In this document: positions 39,001 to 45,732 of the stretch, in pieces
Layout of the letters: each line of letters begins with the position of its first letter
Position numbering within the stretch: position 1 is the stretch's first letter
Source of the DNA: Saccharospirillum salsuginis
GTDB taxonomy: Bacteria > Pseudomonadota > Gammaproteobacteria > Pseudomonadales > Natronospirillaceae
DNA: 64,000 bases
Reading direction: 5' to 3'
NCBI RefSeq assembly: GCF_014651855.1
Contig: NZ_BMXR01000002.1
Location: 597,867 to 661,866 of the forward strand
Translations under genes and position numbers: made by a program
The notes under the pieces: generated by a model
What the model was told of the DNA's origin: nothing
The model's input: only the letters and a program-made list of their open reading frames with translations
The model's database searches: none

Positions 39001-39529
39001 TGCGCGGGTCGGTCGATTGCGGCAGGCCCAGGGCCGTCATCAAGGTACCCTGGGCGCCGGACAACCGCTCCTTGACCGGCTGGGTGGTGTCCGTCTGATT
39101 GTCGAACAGAGCCGCGCTCATGTCGGTCATGACGTTGATGTTGTGCGGGCCGGACCGGTCTTTTTCGGCGACGGTGACGGCACTCAGGGGATCCTTGAGC
39201 GTGACGCTTTGACCTGTGGTTTCGTCCAGGAAAGTCCCCGTGGCCTCCAGGCGGATGTTCTGGCCCGGCTGAGCTTTCAACGAGTAACGATCTTTCTCGA
39301 CCGTCACCGGCAGCGGATCGCCCAGATCACCGGTCTTGTTCATGGGTCGGGCCGTGACGGAAAGCTGGGTAAAGGGACCTTTCTGGACCACACCGCTCAA
39401 GGTGATGCGGGTATCGCCGTCACCGGTGTCGGCACCGTCGCCCGAGGAGCCGCCGCCACAGGCCGTCAGGCCCAAAGCCACGAACACCATCGCAAACCAG
39501 TAAAAACGAGGACGATAAGGCAGGTCCAT
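33014..39529 (-). CDS. Giant lipoprotein with Calx-beta domain, long coiled coil and Gly-rich C-terminal beta domain (2171 aa)
   Basis: The ATG at 39529 follows GGGAG by 8 nt. The lipobox is LTAC with Cys24, then GGGSSGDGADTGDGDT, a flexible tether. Residues about 35-150 are a carboxypeptidase-regulatory-like beta domain (ITLSGVVQKGPF...). A Calx-beta-like domain lies at about 280-395 (DITVLEAQGSTDIVLRRSG). Beta-rich parts with several Cys run from about 400 to 1330. A long helical coiled coil (about 1330-1830) is rich in Gln, Asp, Leu and Ala. The C-terminal 330 residues are Gly-rich strands (VYGGLAVVGDIGFTEFIIYD, LGGLVGGGAYGKVLCVGALR). This is the first gene of the operon. The long helical stalk between two beta ends suggests a structural, envelope-spanning or surface role. 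No homologue comes to mind. Confidence 0.8.
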   Translation of the reverse strand: MDLPYRPRFYWFAMVFVALGLTACGGGSSGDGADTGDGDTRITLSGVVQKGPFTQLSVTARPMNKTGDLGDPLPVTVEKDRYSLKAQPGQNIRLEATGTFLDETTGQSVTLKDPLSAVTVAEKDRSGPHNINVMTDMSAALFDNQTDTTQPVKERLSGAQGTLMTALGLPQSTDPRSLDLAQVDAGAELGDPNLSLLLLSGSIMTLPRTDNAMPNGYQAMLTGLGQGLKPEEVLPSLAGIDAADLYEQIRDTQVLPDLPDLSLDFGNTWLCNPTCDWEWLTEPSLSLSDITVLEAQGSTDIVLRRSGLTADLPAMTIDLTTQENTALDGFDFVGIDETVSFSAGQRSLTVTLPLLIDSLDEDIESLGLTLQNPSTTFDIQRAEARVSILDSLPDPGSNSGGIAAIDACLIGSGPPTDPSSLGCTPMLSPQDDYVMNAPYALGLALGVQADCTASANCTVLNQDWPMSLTLLAEADGEQQDSTRLGDYLYPADALFDASQTLNAAQPLQASLSSPNVQDFLLNAWQQGWQVRLHASLTRNDQTRTAKTDLPELIPVPDTIEFGEETLQVSPTGLSLNGSGSLTCAEDEWQLDGGYVWSVDYQGQTAQQSLSGEVCASLDLSGNDPVLVVTQGAVPLESDGSPVLVPLPVAHRSVIESNLAYAYGASDYWARQSTAQTYLLLPATNLAPIYRQYLTADSLPFGYWIDSGTLGPQGIRLAYTGLRVMTDPLFEASDPRASEFRSNSAIYAQGQAGTLTLGDAGIDDSTAFNAGSAQSGWPAGSVQWDAFTVSVQDSRISDSTVALDYDLDQSTACRSADCLQGGRAGHQVTGTARVGGDGTLLAHSTVTGSDGVRWGDRADGPAWQRPQDMANGSAATLVLPGFMAPGDAPVTDHLRSHRVVESNDVSAHGPGTEAFRRGNHYPPGLTVGPQFYADAQGQPATGTGADIGQRSLNIDVGNDTLSLTGHAASKYVIQNGGITGVFNADPPSLTDPVSIYGYNIAFDRFAVRLRDNRMDTRNWVDGGVDLPGDAGFDVAFESLSIDCGGQLGQARLAPEQCASDAGCSLSSWHAKTDFFDFQFTTSSGDPSPQCGVNDQYLTLQQDADFLALDKALMLDVTWSAQGDALRTGLNNQDQYRLDATDDEVGFPVALSEAELQTPWDETSVDSGRYGTIALGGLIGVPFWEALDTDIRVANEDTDVTGAPSVPLQRHTLMPDEDGDTSNDPPSLTTALAEQPNRDLLLDLAEDNQDQYDLAGRYQWGNTGFGFELPVYYDLPDNRPGPQFIGRTWNQDLFVLEANAGIDYITPEKTKLSFGASADFERLGNLRFQIDLDSLESLSKVDQLLIDAGLLSEPVLEPTLGTLTSQADRLNDFANQGVDVVMEEALLVALEEVGAASAPLMPSNEDPIVVLADALAEIRSYPDQLIASLDDELMQPIHDELSVLETDLRGRLIDLETALTAAQSDITDPQRVNDLRTAIADATELLNTVYGIMAALVEPVDDGLDQALAGLDRLDAPLNRATTAISEVDAMTQRISDFTASQCNTEGSTVGAEVDGFLHSTWQHLGNLRSLLDLLEGGEVLTLLADRVIEDPATQESMRSAGQTIARNAELLTTQLSTAEQALRSNLCATDVQNVLTQVDDYIGDIQAALNYIDGLQSNVRSELTAVQTSLATLQDQLLTPLEGMKTALEGIDDQIDTQGNAVVTQYLIDELNFATDGAVNTLVADPNIAGEVDIIGYAFDGARDLLDQSREQLVTALQEQIQGNVQLPLANMNADQIRRHIVALLMDSAPVKSLRVSINEQLTEIGRQVNDNLMMLADQANEAVRQALQQVENKANDALAAATAPVRDIPLSSASLDGYGIIAGQELERAHVQAEWTMKPASEGEPGNTFGAALSAVSWSASNKDEGCAAPGAGSNLDVTIAAMNLPARIGTSDITLKKVYLGFTLANATGGDVAFNPMGVYGGLAVVGDIGFTEFIIYDPAFAAGLGSEEVYIGASAGALFSDIQAEVAFLMGRTCNQDVLLELDPSVAKFIPLPDSGFSGAYVRGSASIPVWANGCPLTVGASADMGAWVLTGPPLTLGGLVGGGAYGKVLCVGALRGQVRAMGTVTSDGDLSFVGEGFGVAGAGFCEPASWTSVSRSRNDDWCGTGDARFQAGYQNGWSIMDLSTSAIH

Positions 39530-39620
39530 TGCAGAGACTCCCATTCAGAACACGATCGGATTGAGTCGACAGGCGGTCAACCGCGTTGTGTCATGATCCG
39601 TCAGGGAGGATTCGATGCGA

Positions 39621-39638
39621 ATAGTGCAAATGCACTAT
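39621..39638. promoter_or_regulatory. 18-bp palindrome upstream of the large-protein operon
   Basis: Perfect arms ATAGTGCA and TGCACTAT around AA. On the minus strand its start overlaps TATAGT (39634-39639), a possible -10 reading towards the 2171-aa gene, whose start is 92 nt away. No clear -35 is visible. The position suits an operator. Confidence 0.5.
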
Positions 39639-39653
39639 AGGGGAGGGGAGTGA

Positions 39654-39677
39654 GACCCCGGTCACAGGACCGGGGTC
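39654..39677. terminator. Hairpin after oppF
   Basis: Perfect 10-bp stem GACCCCGGTC / GACCGGGGTC with loop ACAG, 10 nt after the oppF stop on the minus strand. No T run follows, so it is a probable but non-canonical end of the opp transcript. Confidence 0.5.
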
Positions 39678-39687
39678 GGGGCAGGAC

Positions 39688-40680
39688 TCAATCGTGGAAG
39701 TGACAGGCGACGCGGTGCGTGCCTCTCGGGTTTTCCAACTCGGGCACCTGTTCGGCGCACAGCGCCTGGGCCTTGGGGCAGCGTGTGCGGAACACACAGC
39801 CGCTGGGCGGGTTGATCGGCGATGGCAGGTCGCCTTCGATCAGGATGATGTCCTTATTGCGTTCGATCTTGGGGTCCGGAATCGGAACCGCCGAAATCAA
39901 CGCCTGGGTGTAGGGGTGCCGCGGATGGTGGTAAATGTCGGCGGCGTCGGCCACTTCCATCACATTACCCAGGTACAACACCATGATGCGGGTGGAGATG
40001 TGTTTCACCACGCTCAGGTCGTGGGCGATGAAGATCAGCGACAGACCCATGCGCTTTTGCAGGTCCATCAGCAGGTTGATCACCTGTGCCTGAATGGACA
40101 CGTCCAGCGCCGAGACCGGCTCGTCGCAGATGATCAGCTTCGGCTTCAGGATCAGCGCCCGGGCGATGCCGATGCGCTGGCACTGGCCGCCGGAGAATTC
40201 GTGCGGGTAGCGGTTGATCTGGTTCGGCAGCAGACCGACCGTCTTCATCATTTCCTTGACCTTCTCCTTCACCTCTTCTTTCGGGGTGTCCGGATAGTGG
40301 GTCTTCAACGGTTCGGCGATGATCTGGCCGATGGTCATCCTCGGGTTCAGTGAGGCCAGCGGGTCCTGAAAGATCATCTGGATGTCTTTACGGTGGCTGC
40401 GCATCTGGCTGTCGCGCAGAGGTGCGATGTCCTTGCCGAGCCACATGATCTCGCCGCTTTCGACCGGCAGCATGCGAATGACGGCCCTCGCCAGGGTGGA
40501 CTTGCCACACCCGGATTCACCCACAATGCCCAGTGTCTCGCCCTCGTACAGGTCGAAACTGACACCGTCCACGGCTTTCAGCTTGTTCGGTTTGGTCCAC
40601 GGCATGGCGCCTTTGGGGTAGATATCGAACTGGACCTTGAGATCCGATACCGACAGGATGGTTTTCTTCTGTTCGCTCAT
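39688..40680 (-). CDS. oppF: Oligopeptide ABC transporter ATPase OppF
   Basis: A 330-aa ATP-binding subunit powering peptide uptake with OppD. Walker A is GESGCGKST, the Q-loop [14 protein letters not shown], the signature [15 protein letters not shown], Walker B LIICDEP, followed by SALDVS and the H-loop FIAHD. The C-terminal oligo_HPY extension ([20 protein letters not shown], then the Cys-rich end [14 protein letters not shown]) marks the peptide/nickel family. An N-terminal insert ([17 protein letters not shown]) is typical of OppF rather than OppD. The frame is open further upstream, but the ATG at 40680 overlaps the oppD stop (ATGA) and fits the family start. Confidence 0.95.
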   Translation of the reverse strand: MSEQKKTILSVSDLKVQFDIYPKGAMPWTKPNKLKAVDGVSFDLYEGETLGIVGESGCGKSTLARAVIRMLPVESGEIMWLGKDIAPLRDSQMRSHRKDIQMIFQDPLASLNPRMTIGQIIAEPLKTHYPDTPKEEVKEKVKEMMKTVGLLPNQINRYPHEFSGGQCQRIGIARALILKPKLIICDEPVSALDVSIQAQVINLLMDLQKRMGLSLIFIAHDLSVVKHISTRIMVLYLGNVMEVADAADIYHHPRHPYTQALISAVPIPDPKIERNKDIILIEGDLPSPINPPSGCVFRTRCPKAQALCAEQVPELENPRGTHRVACHFHD

Positions 40681-41648
40681 TTCAGTGTCTCCGGTTCGAA
40701 GTGGCAAGCCCGTGGACGGTTCAAACTGTTGGCACTGGTCAGTTCGGGACGGTCGGTGGCGCACCGCTCTTCCGCGAACGGACAACGTGGCTGGAACGGG
40801 CAGCCGGCCGGCATGTTGGTCATATTGGGCGGGTTGCCGGGAATGGTCATCAGCTCCTCACCCAATTGGTCCAGGCGTGGAATCGCTTTGAGTAGCCCCT
40901 GGGTGTAGGGATGGCTCGGGTACTCGAACAGACTCTCGGTGTCGCAGTACTCCATGACACGGCCGCCGTACATGACCAGGGTGTTTTCGCAGGCACCGGC
41001 CACAACGCCCAGATCGTGGGTGATCAGCATGATGGCGGTGTGGAAATCCTGCTGCAGGTCGCGCAGCAACTTCATGATCTGGGCCTGAACGGTCACGTCC
41101 AGAGCCGTGGTCGGTTCGTCCGCGATCAGCAGTTGCGGGCGCAACAATAGAGCCATGGCGATCATGACGCGCTGGCGCATACCGCCGGAGAATTCATGCG
41201 GGTACATGTGGATGCGGTTGCGGGCTTCGGGAATGCGCACCGCATCCAGCATGCGAATGGCCTCTTCGAGCGCCTCCTGCTTTGACATGCCTTTGTGATG
41301 TTGCAGGACCTCGGTCAATTGCCGACTGACCTTCATAAAGGGGTTCAGGGAGGTCATGGGGTCCTGGAAGATCATGCTGATCTTGTCGGCGCGGATGCGG
41401 TTCATCCCCTGCTCGGGCAGGTTCAGGATTTCCAGATCGTCGAACTTGACGCTGCCGGACGCATGACCGTTGCCAGCCAGCAGACCCATGATGGAAAAGG
41501 CGGTCTGACTTTTGCCGGAACCTGATTCGCCCACGATCGCGAGGGTCTCGCCCTCTTTGATGTCGAAATTCACACCATTGACCGCGTTGACATAGCCATC
41601 GTTGGTTTCGAAGCCGACGTTGAGATCTCTAACCGATAATAAACTCAT
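40677..41648 (-). CDS. oppD: Oligopeptide ABC transporter ATPase OppD
   Basis: A 323-aa ATP-binding subunit with Walker [11 protein letters not shown]-loop [14 protein letters not shown], signature [16 protein letters not shown], Walker [18 protein letters not shown] and H-loop [10 protein letters not shown]. The oligo_HPY tail has [18 protein letters not shown] and the Cys-rich end [14 protein letters not shown]. The Lys in the P-loop and the catalytic Glu are present, so it should hydrolyse ATP. It starts 18 nt after oppC and overlaps oppF by 4 nt. Confidence 0.95.
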   Translation of the reverse strand: MSLLSVRDLNVGFETNDGYVNAVNGVNFDIKEGETLAIVGESGSGKSQTAFSIMGLLAGNGHASGSVKFDDLEILNLPEQGMNRIRADKISMIFQDPMTSLNPFMKVSRQLTEVLQHHKGMSKQEALEEAIRMLDAVRIPEARNRIHMYPHEFSGGMRQRVMIAMALLLRPQLLIADEPTTALDVTVQAQIMKLLRDLQQDFHTAIMLITHDLGVVAGACENTLVMYGGRVMEYCDTESLFEYPSHPYTQGLLKAIPRLDQLGEELMTIPGNPPNMTNMPAGCPFQPRCPFAEERCATDRPELTSANSLNRPRACHFEPETLK

Positions 41649-41666
41649 AATTCAGACTCTCCGTCA

Positions 41667-42596
41667 CTAGCGGTCTTTCGGGTCCAGCGCGTCGCGCAGG
41701 CCGTCGCCGACAAAGAAAAAACTCAGCAGGGTGGCGATGAAGAAGAACAGCGGGAAAGCCAACTGCCACAAGGTGCCATAACGCATAGTGCCCGCGCCTT
41801 CGGAAATCAGTGCGCCCCAGGAGGTTTGCGGCTCCTGCACACCCAGGCCCAGGAAGGAAATAAAGGACTCGGTGAGGATCATTTGCGGTACCAGCAGGGT
41901 GGCGTAGACCACCACGATGCCGAGCAAATTGGGCACGATGTGTCGCAATACGATGATCATGGGTCGAACCCCGGAGGCAATGGCCGCCTCCACAAATTCC
42001 TTGTGCTTAATGGACAGTGTTTGACCCCGAACGATCCGCGCCATATCCAGCCAGGATACGATGCCAATACCAACGAAAATCAGGAAGATCGACCGACCGA
42101 AGATCACCAGCAGAATGATCAGGAACAACATGTAGGGGAAGGACATCAGGATATCGACCAGACGCATCATGGCGTTGTCCAGCCGCCCGCCGTAGTAGCC
42201 GGCGATCGCGCCATACAACGTGCCGATTACCATCGCGATGAATGCGCCAATGATACCGACCATCAGCGAAATCTGGCTGCCCTGGACGGTGCGTGCGAAC
42301 AGGTCGCGCCCCAGGTCGTCGGTCCCGAAGTAGTGTCCGGTTTCGAACGAGGGCTGTCCCAACTCGGCGGCATTACCCATAACGGCCCAGTCAATATCGT
42401 CGTAGCTCCAGGCGGCAATAAAGGGGCCGGTAAGTGCGAACAGGAAAATCAGCCCCAGAACGACAAGGCCCGCCATGGCCATTTTATTGCGCGTGAATCG
42501 GTGAAAGGCATCCTGCCACAAGCTGCGGCCGGAGACCGTTTCACTGGCCATATTTTCAGCCAGCTCGCTGACCTTTTTGTTTGTGTGTGTGAGCAT
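41667..42596 (-). CDS. oppC: Oligopeptide ABC transporter permease OppC
   Basis: A 309-aa inner-membrane permease. An N-terminal cytoplasmic stretch precedes helix 1 (MAMAGLVVLGLIFLFALTG), then FGTDDLGRDLFARTVQGSQISL, the usual family block before the transport core. The EAA loop that contacts the ATPases is KEFVEAAIASGVRPMIIVLRHIVPNL. The end LSFFFVGDGLRDALDPKDR is typical of OppC/DppC. I chose the ATG at 42596, 9 nt after AAGG; a TTG at 42605 is next to that site and less likely. The gene follows oppB with its ribosome binding site overlapping the oppB stop. Confidence 0.95.
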   Translation of the reverse strand: MLTHTNKKVSELAENMASETVSGRSLWQDAFHRFTRNKMAMAGLVVLGLIFLFALTGPFIAAWSYDDIDWAVMGNAAELGQPSFETGHYFGTDDLGRDLFARTVQGSQISLMVGIIGAFIAMVIGTLYGAIAGYYGGRLDNAMMRLVDILMSFPYMLFLIILLVIFGRSIFLIFVGIGIVSWLDMARIVRGQTLSIKHKEFVEAAIASGVRPMIIVLRHIVPNLLGIVVVYATLLVPQMILTESFISFLGLGVQEPQTSWGALISEGAGTMRYGTLWQLAFPLFFFIATLLSFFFVGDGLRDALDPKDR

Positions 42597-42607
42597 TGCA
42601 GACAACC

Positions 42608-43531
42608 TTAGTAACGAATCTTGGGATCAATCCAGGCGTAGAGAATGTCCACCACCAGGTTAAACAGAATGGTTAAACCACCGAGCAAAATGGTGAAGCC
42701 CATGATGACGGAGTAGTCGCGATTCAGTGCGCCATTGATGAAATGCACGCCGATACCGCCCGTGGCGAAGTAGCTGTCGATGATGAACGAGCCGGTGATC
42801 ATGCCGACGAAGGCTGGGCCGAGGTAGGACACAACCGGCAACATGGTCGGCTTCAAGGCATGACGCCAGATGATGTAGCGGAAGGGCATGCCCTTGGCTT
42901 TGGCGGTTCGGATGTAGTTGGAATTCAGTACTTCCAGCATGCTCGACCGGGTAATCCGGGCGATGCTGGCGAGGAAACTGGTGCCCAACGCGATCACCGG
43001 CAGGATGATGTATTGCCATTGGCCGCCTTGCCAGCCGCCACCAGGAAGCCAGCCAAGCCAAAGAACAAACACCAGTACCAGAATCGGCGCCAGCACAAAA
43101 TTGGGCAGCACCTGTCCGACAATGGCGGTACTTACGGCGGCATAGTCGGCCGCCGTATTGTGCTTGATCGCGGCGATAGCCCCCAGACTGACCCCGATCA
43201 CGACGGCGAAGATAAACGCCCAAAAACCGTAGGTCAGGGTGACCGGAAAGCCGGTTTCGATCAGGTCGTTGACTGTCCGGTCCTTAAAGCGGAACGACGG
43301 GCCGAAATCAAAATCCGTGACGACGTTCCAGAGATAAATACCCAGTTGTTGATACAGTGGTTTATCCAGGCCGTATTTGGCTTCCAGGTTTGCCATAACC
43401 TCGGGCGGCAAAGGCCGTTCCGACGTGAAAGGACCACCCGGAGCGGTATACATCAGATAAAAGGAAATGGTGGCGAGCACCAACAACGTTGGAATCGCAA
43501 CGCCAATACGTCTCAAAATGTAATTGAACAT
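42608..43531 (-). CDS. oppB: Oligopeptide ABC transporter permease OppB
   Basis: A 307-aa inner-membrane permease with the OppB/DppB N-terminus (MFNYILRRIGVAIPTLLVL) and a periplasmic loop with YGLDKPLYQQLGIYL. The EAA loop is NYIRTAKAKGMPFRYIIWRHALKPTM. About six membrane segments are visible. It lies 206 nt after oppA1, with a strong hairpin in the gap, and just before oppC. Confidence 0.95.
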   Translation of the reverse strand: MFNYILRRIGVAIPTLLVLATISFYLMYTAPGGPFTSERPLPPEVMANLEAKYGLDKPLYQQLGIYLWNVVTDFDFGPSFRFKDRTVNDLIETGFPVTLTYGFWAFIFAVVIGVSLGAIAAIKHNTAADYAAVSTAIVGQVLPNFVLAPILVLVFVLWLGWLPGGGWQGGQWQYIILPVIALGTSFLASIARITRSSMLEVLNSNYIRTAKAKGMPFRYIIWRHALKPTMLPVVSYLGPAFVGMITGSFIIDSYFATGGIGVHFINGALNRDYSVIMGFTILLGGLTILFNLVVDILYAWIDPKIRY

Positions 43532-43687
43532 GATGGTTCAGCCTGCAAAATTTTGACCGCGTATCTTACTGACCCAGTCACTCTATACCGAATATAAAAC
43601 AGCCTTCGAACAGTCTGTTTTACGTAAACCTGAAATAACAATAAGGGTCCGGTATGACGGCAGGGTGGGCAGTTGACCTATAAAGGC

Positions 43688-43710
43688 AGCGGCCGCACGA
43701 AGCGGCCGCT
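43688..43710 (-). terminator. GC-rich hairpin between oppA1 and oppB (attenuator or mRNA stabiliser)
   Basis: Perfect 9-bp arms AGCGGCCGC / GCGGCCGCT with loop ACGAA, 28 nt after the oppA1 stop. Only TTT follows on the minus strand. A partial terminator or 3'-end protector here would let the binding protein outnumber the membrane subunits, as known for other opp operons. The remainder of gap 43532-43737 shows no gene. Confidence 0.55.
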
Positions 43711-43737
43711 TGAATCAAACAACGGTCAGGTTGTTGA

Positions 43738-45363
43738 TTAGTGCTCGACGATGTACAAGTTCTTGCTCTGGACGTTCTGCTGAACATCTCCGAAAGGCCA
43801 GCCTTTGACGTAAGGCTTGAGCATCATCACTTCGGTGTAGTGATAGATCGGAGCGTTCGGCATGTCGACGGCGATCAGTTCTTCCATCTCGGTGTAGACG
43901 GAACTCGGATCGTCCATCATTTGAGCTTCCTTGGACATCGCATCGTATTCCTCGGATACATAGTTGGCATCGTTATAGCCGGATTCTGAATGCATCAGGT
44001 CGAGGAAAGTGGAGGCTTCGTTGTAGTCGCCGCACCAGCCGGCACGTGCGATTTCAAAGTTACCGTCGCTGCGTGTGGACAGGAAGGTCTTCCATTCCTG
44101 GTTTTCCAGGGTGGCGTTGACACCCAGCTTCTGCTTCCACATGGCCGAAATCGCAATGGCGACTTTCTTGTGGCCTTCGGAGGTGTTGTACAGGATGGTG
44201 GTGTCCAGAGGGTTATTCGGACCATAGCCCGCTTCGGCCAGCAATTCTTTGGCCTTGGCGTCGCGTTCGGCCTGGGTCATCTCTCCGAAGGCGACATCCG
44301 GCGGTGTGAAGCCAGCGGTCAGCTCAGGGGTGAAGGTGTAAGCCGGGAACTGGCCACCCTGCATAACGTTGTTAACGATGACATCTCGATCGATGGCATA
44401 GGACAGGGCGCGACGGACGCGAGCGTCGTCGAACGGTTCAACGTCGTTGTTGAAGTTGTAGTAGTAGGTGCACAGCTGAGGAATGGAGTGAGCCTCATCC
44501 GGGCTTTCTTTCTCCAGGCGAGGGTACTGACCGGCCGGTACATCGGTCTTGTCCAGTTCACCGGCATCGTAGCGGTTCAGGGCCTGGTTCTCGTCGTTGA
44601 TGACCAAGGTGACGACCTTGTCCATCATGTTGTTTTCGTTGTCCCAGTACAGGTCATTCCGCTCACGCACCAGGCGCTCGTTGATAACGTGCTCGGTCAG
44701 AACGAAGGCGCCATTACCAACCAGGTTGCCCGGCTTGGTCCATTCTTCGCCGTGCTCTTCAATAACCCATTTGGGTGACGGGAAAGTGGTGGCGTGCGTA
44801 ACCATTTGTGGGAAATAAGTCAGGGAGCGGGACAGGTTGACGCGGAAGGTGTAGTCGTCAATCGCTTCAACGCCCAATTCGGACTTGTCCACGTCGCCGG
44901 CAATGATTGCTTCGCCGTTCTCGATGGACATCAAGCCCATGTACCAGGCGTACGGAGACGCCAGTTCCGGATCCACGGCGCGTTTCCAGGCGTATACGAA
45001 GTCCTGAGCGGTGACCGGTTCGCCATCCGACCATTTGGCGTCTTCACGCAGGTAGAAAGTCCAGACGGTGTTGTCTTCGTTGGATTCATAACGCTCGGCG
45101 ACGCCGGGAACCAGGTTGCCCTCTTCGTCGGAGTTCAGCAAGCCTTCGAAGAGGTCGCGGACGATGTAGGAACCATCGACATCTTCAACAACTTGCGGGT
45201 CCAGAGAGGAGGATTCATCCAGAGCGCGGTAGGTGAACACTTGCTCTTCGGCAAGCATTTCGCCCGTTTCAGGGTGACGGTCTTCCGCCAATGCCATGCC
45301 GGAGGCGCCCATCAGAGAGGCGGAAACCAGCGTAGCAGCCAGGGTTTTATGCAGAGTTTTCAT
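43738..45363 (-). CDS. oppA: Periplasmic oligopeptide-binding protein OppA (copy 1, Sec signal peptide)
   Basis: A 541-aa substrate-binding protein (SBP_bac_5). A cleavable signal peptide (TLAATLVSASLMGASGMALA) precedes the mature part. Family blocks match E. coli OppA closely: SSLDPQVVEDVDGSYIVRDL, WTFYLREDAKWSDGEPVTA, FVYAWKRAVDPELASPYAWY, EEWTKPGNLVGNGAFVL, LCTYYYNFNN, LLYNTSEGHKKVAIA, VARAGWCGDYNEASTFLD and the end NLYIVEH. The frame is open 8 codons further, but ATG 45363 has GAGGG 6 nt upstream and gives a clean signal peptide. A close paralogue with a lipoprotein signal lies upstream, so the two arose by tandem duplication. Confidence 0.96.
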   Translation of the reverse strand: MKTLHKTLAATLVSASLMGASGMALAEDRHPETGEMLAEEQVFTYRALDESSSLDPQVVEDVDGSYIVRDLFEGLLNSDEEGNLVPGVAERYESNEDNTVWTFYLREDAKWSDGEPVTAQDFVYAWKRAVDPELASPYAWYMGLMSIENGEAIIAGDVDKSELGVEAIDDYTFRVNLSRSLTYFPQMVTHATTFPSPKWVIEEHGEEWTKPGNLVGNGAFVLTEHVINERLVRERNDLYWDNENNMMDKVVTLVINDENQALNRYDAGELDKTDVPAGQYPRLEKESPDEAHSIPQLCTYYYNFNNDVEPFDDARVRRALSYAIDRDVIVNNVMQGGQFPAYTFTPELTAGFTPPDVAFGEMTQAERDAKAKELLAEAGYGPNNPLDTTILYNTSEGHKKVAIAISAMWKQKLGVNATLENQEWKTFLSTRSDGNFEIARAGWCGDYNEASTFLDLMHSESGYNDANYVSEEYDAMSKEAQMMDDPSSVYTEMEELIAVDMPNAPIYHYTEVMMLKPYVKGWPFGDVQQNVQSKNLYIVEH

Positions 45364-45732
45364 TGTAAGCCCTCTTTTTTTAATCATTATTTTAGTTCTC
45401 AGTGTTCAGTCCACGTTTGGGACTCGACTGTTTCCAGTCAGACAGCACAACGGGTAAGTTACCTACCTTGAAGTGAACATCAACGAGCACCCCCGCGAAA
45501 GGGGTGTAACGCTAAGTTTACTGTTGTACTGGGGGTGACAGCGGGCATCCCTGGCCCGTGTTTCCAAAGTCAAAAAGACCCTGGGAATGGCTGCCTTGAC
45601 GGCTGTCACCAAACCGGTCGGATATGTCTGGTCGGGAGGTTAACCAGTCGGTTGCTTTCCCTGTTTCAGAACATACGCCGGGGCGAGCACTCGCTTCGAT
45701 GGTCACCCGGAGGTGACCACCGGAGCGACAAC
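45364..45732. other. Intergenic region between oppA2 and oppA1 (369 nt)
   Basis: No gene is visible. It holds two hairpins: CACCCC / GGGGTG at 45488-45506 with a 7-nt loop, and TGGTCACC-CGGA-GGTGACCA at 45700-45719, 13 nt after the oppA2 stop. Neither has a T run. The oppA1 ribosome binding site is at the left edge. A promoter for oppA1 is likely in here, but I could not fix its elements. Confidence 0.5.
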
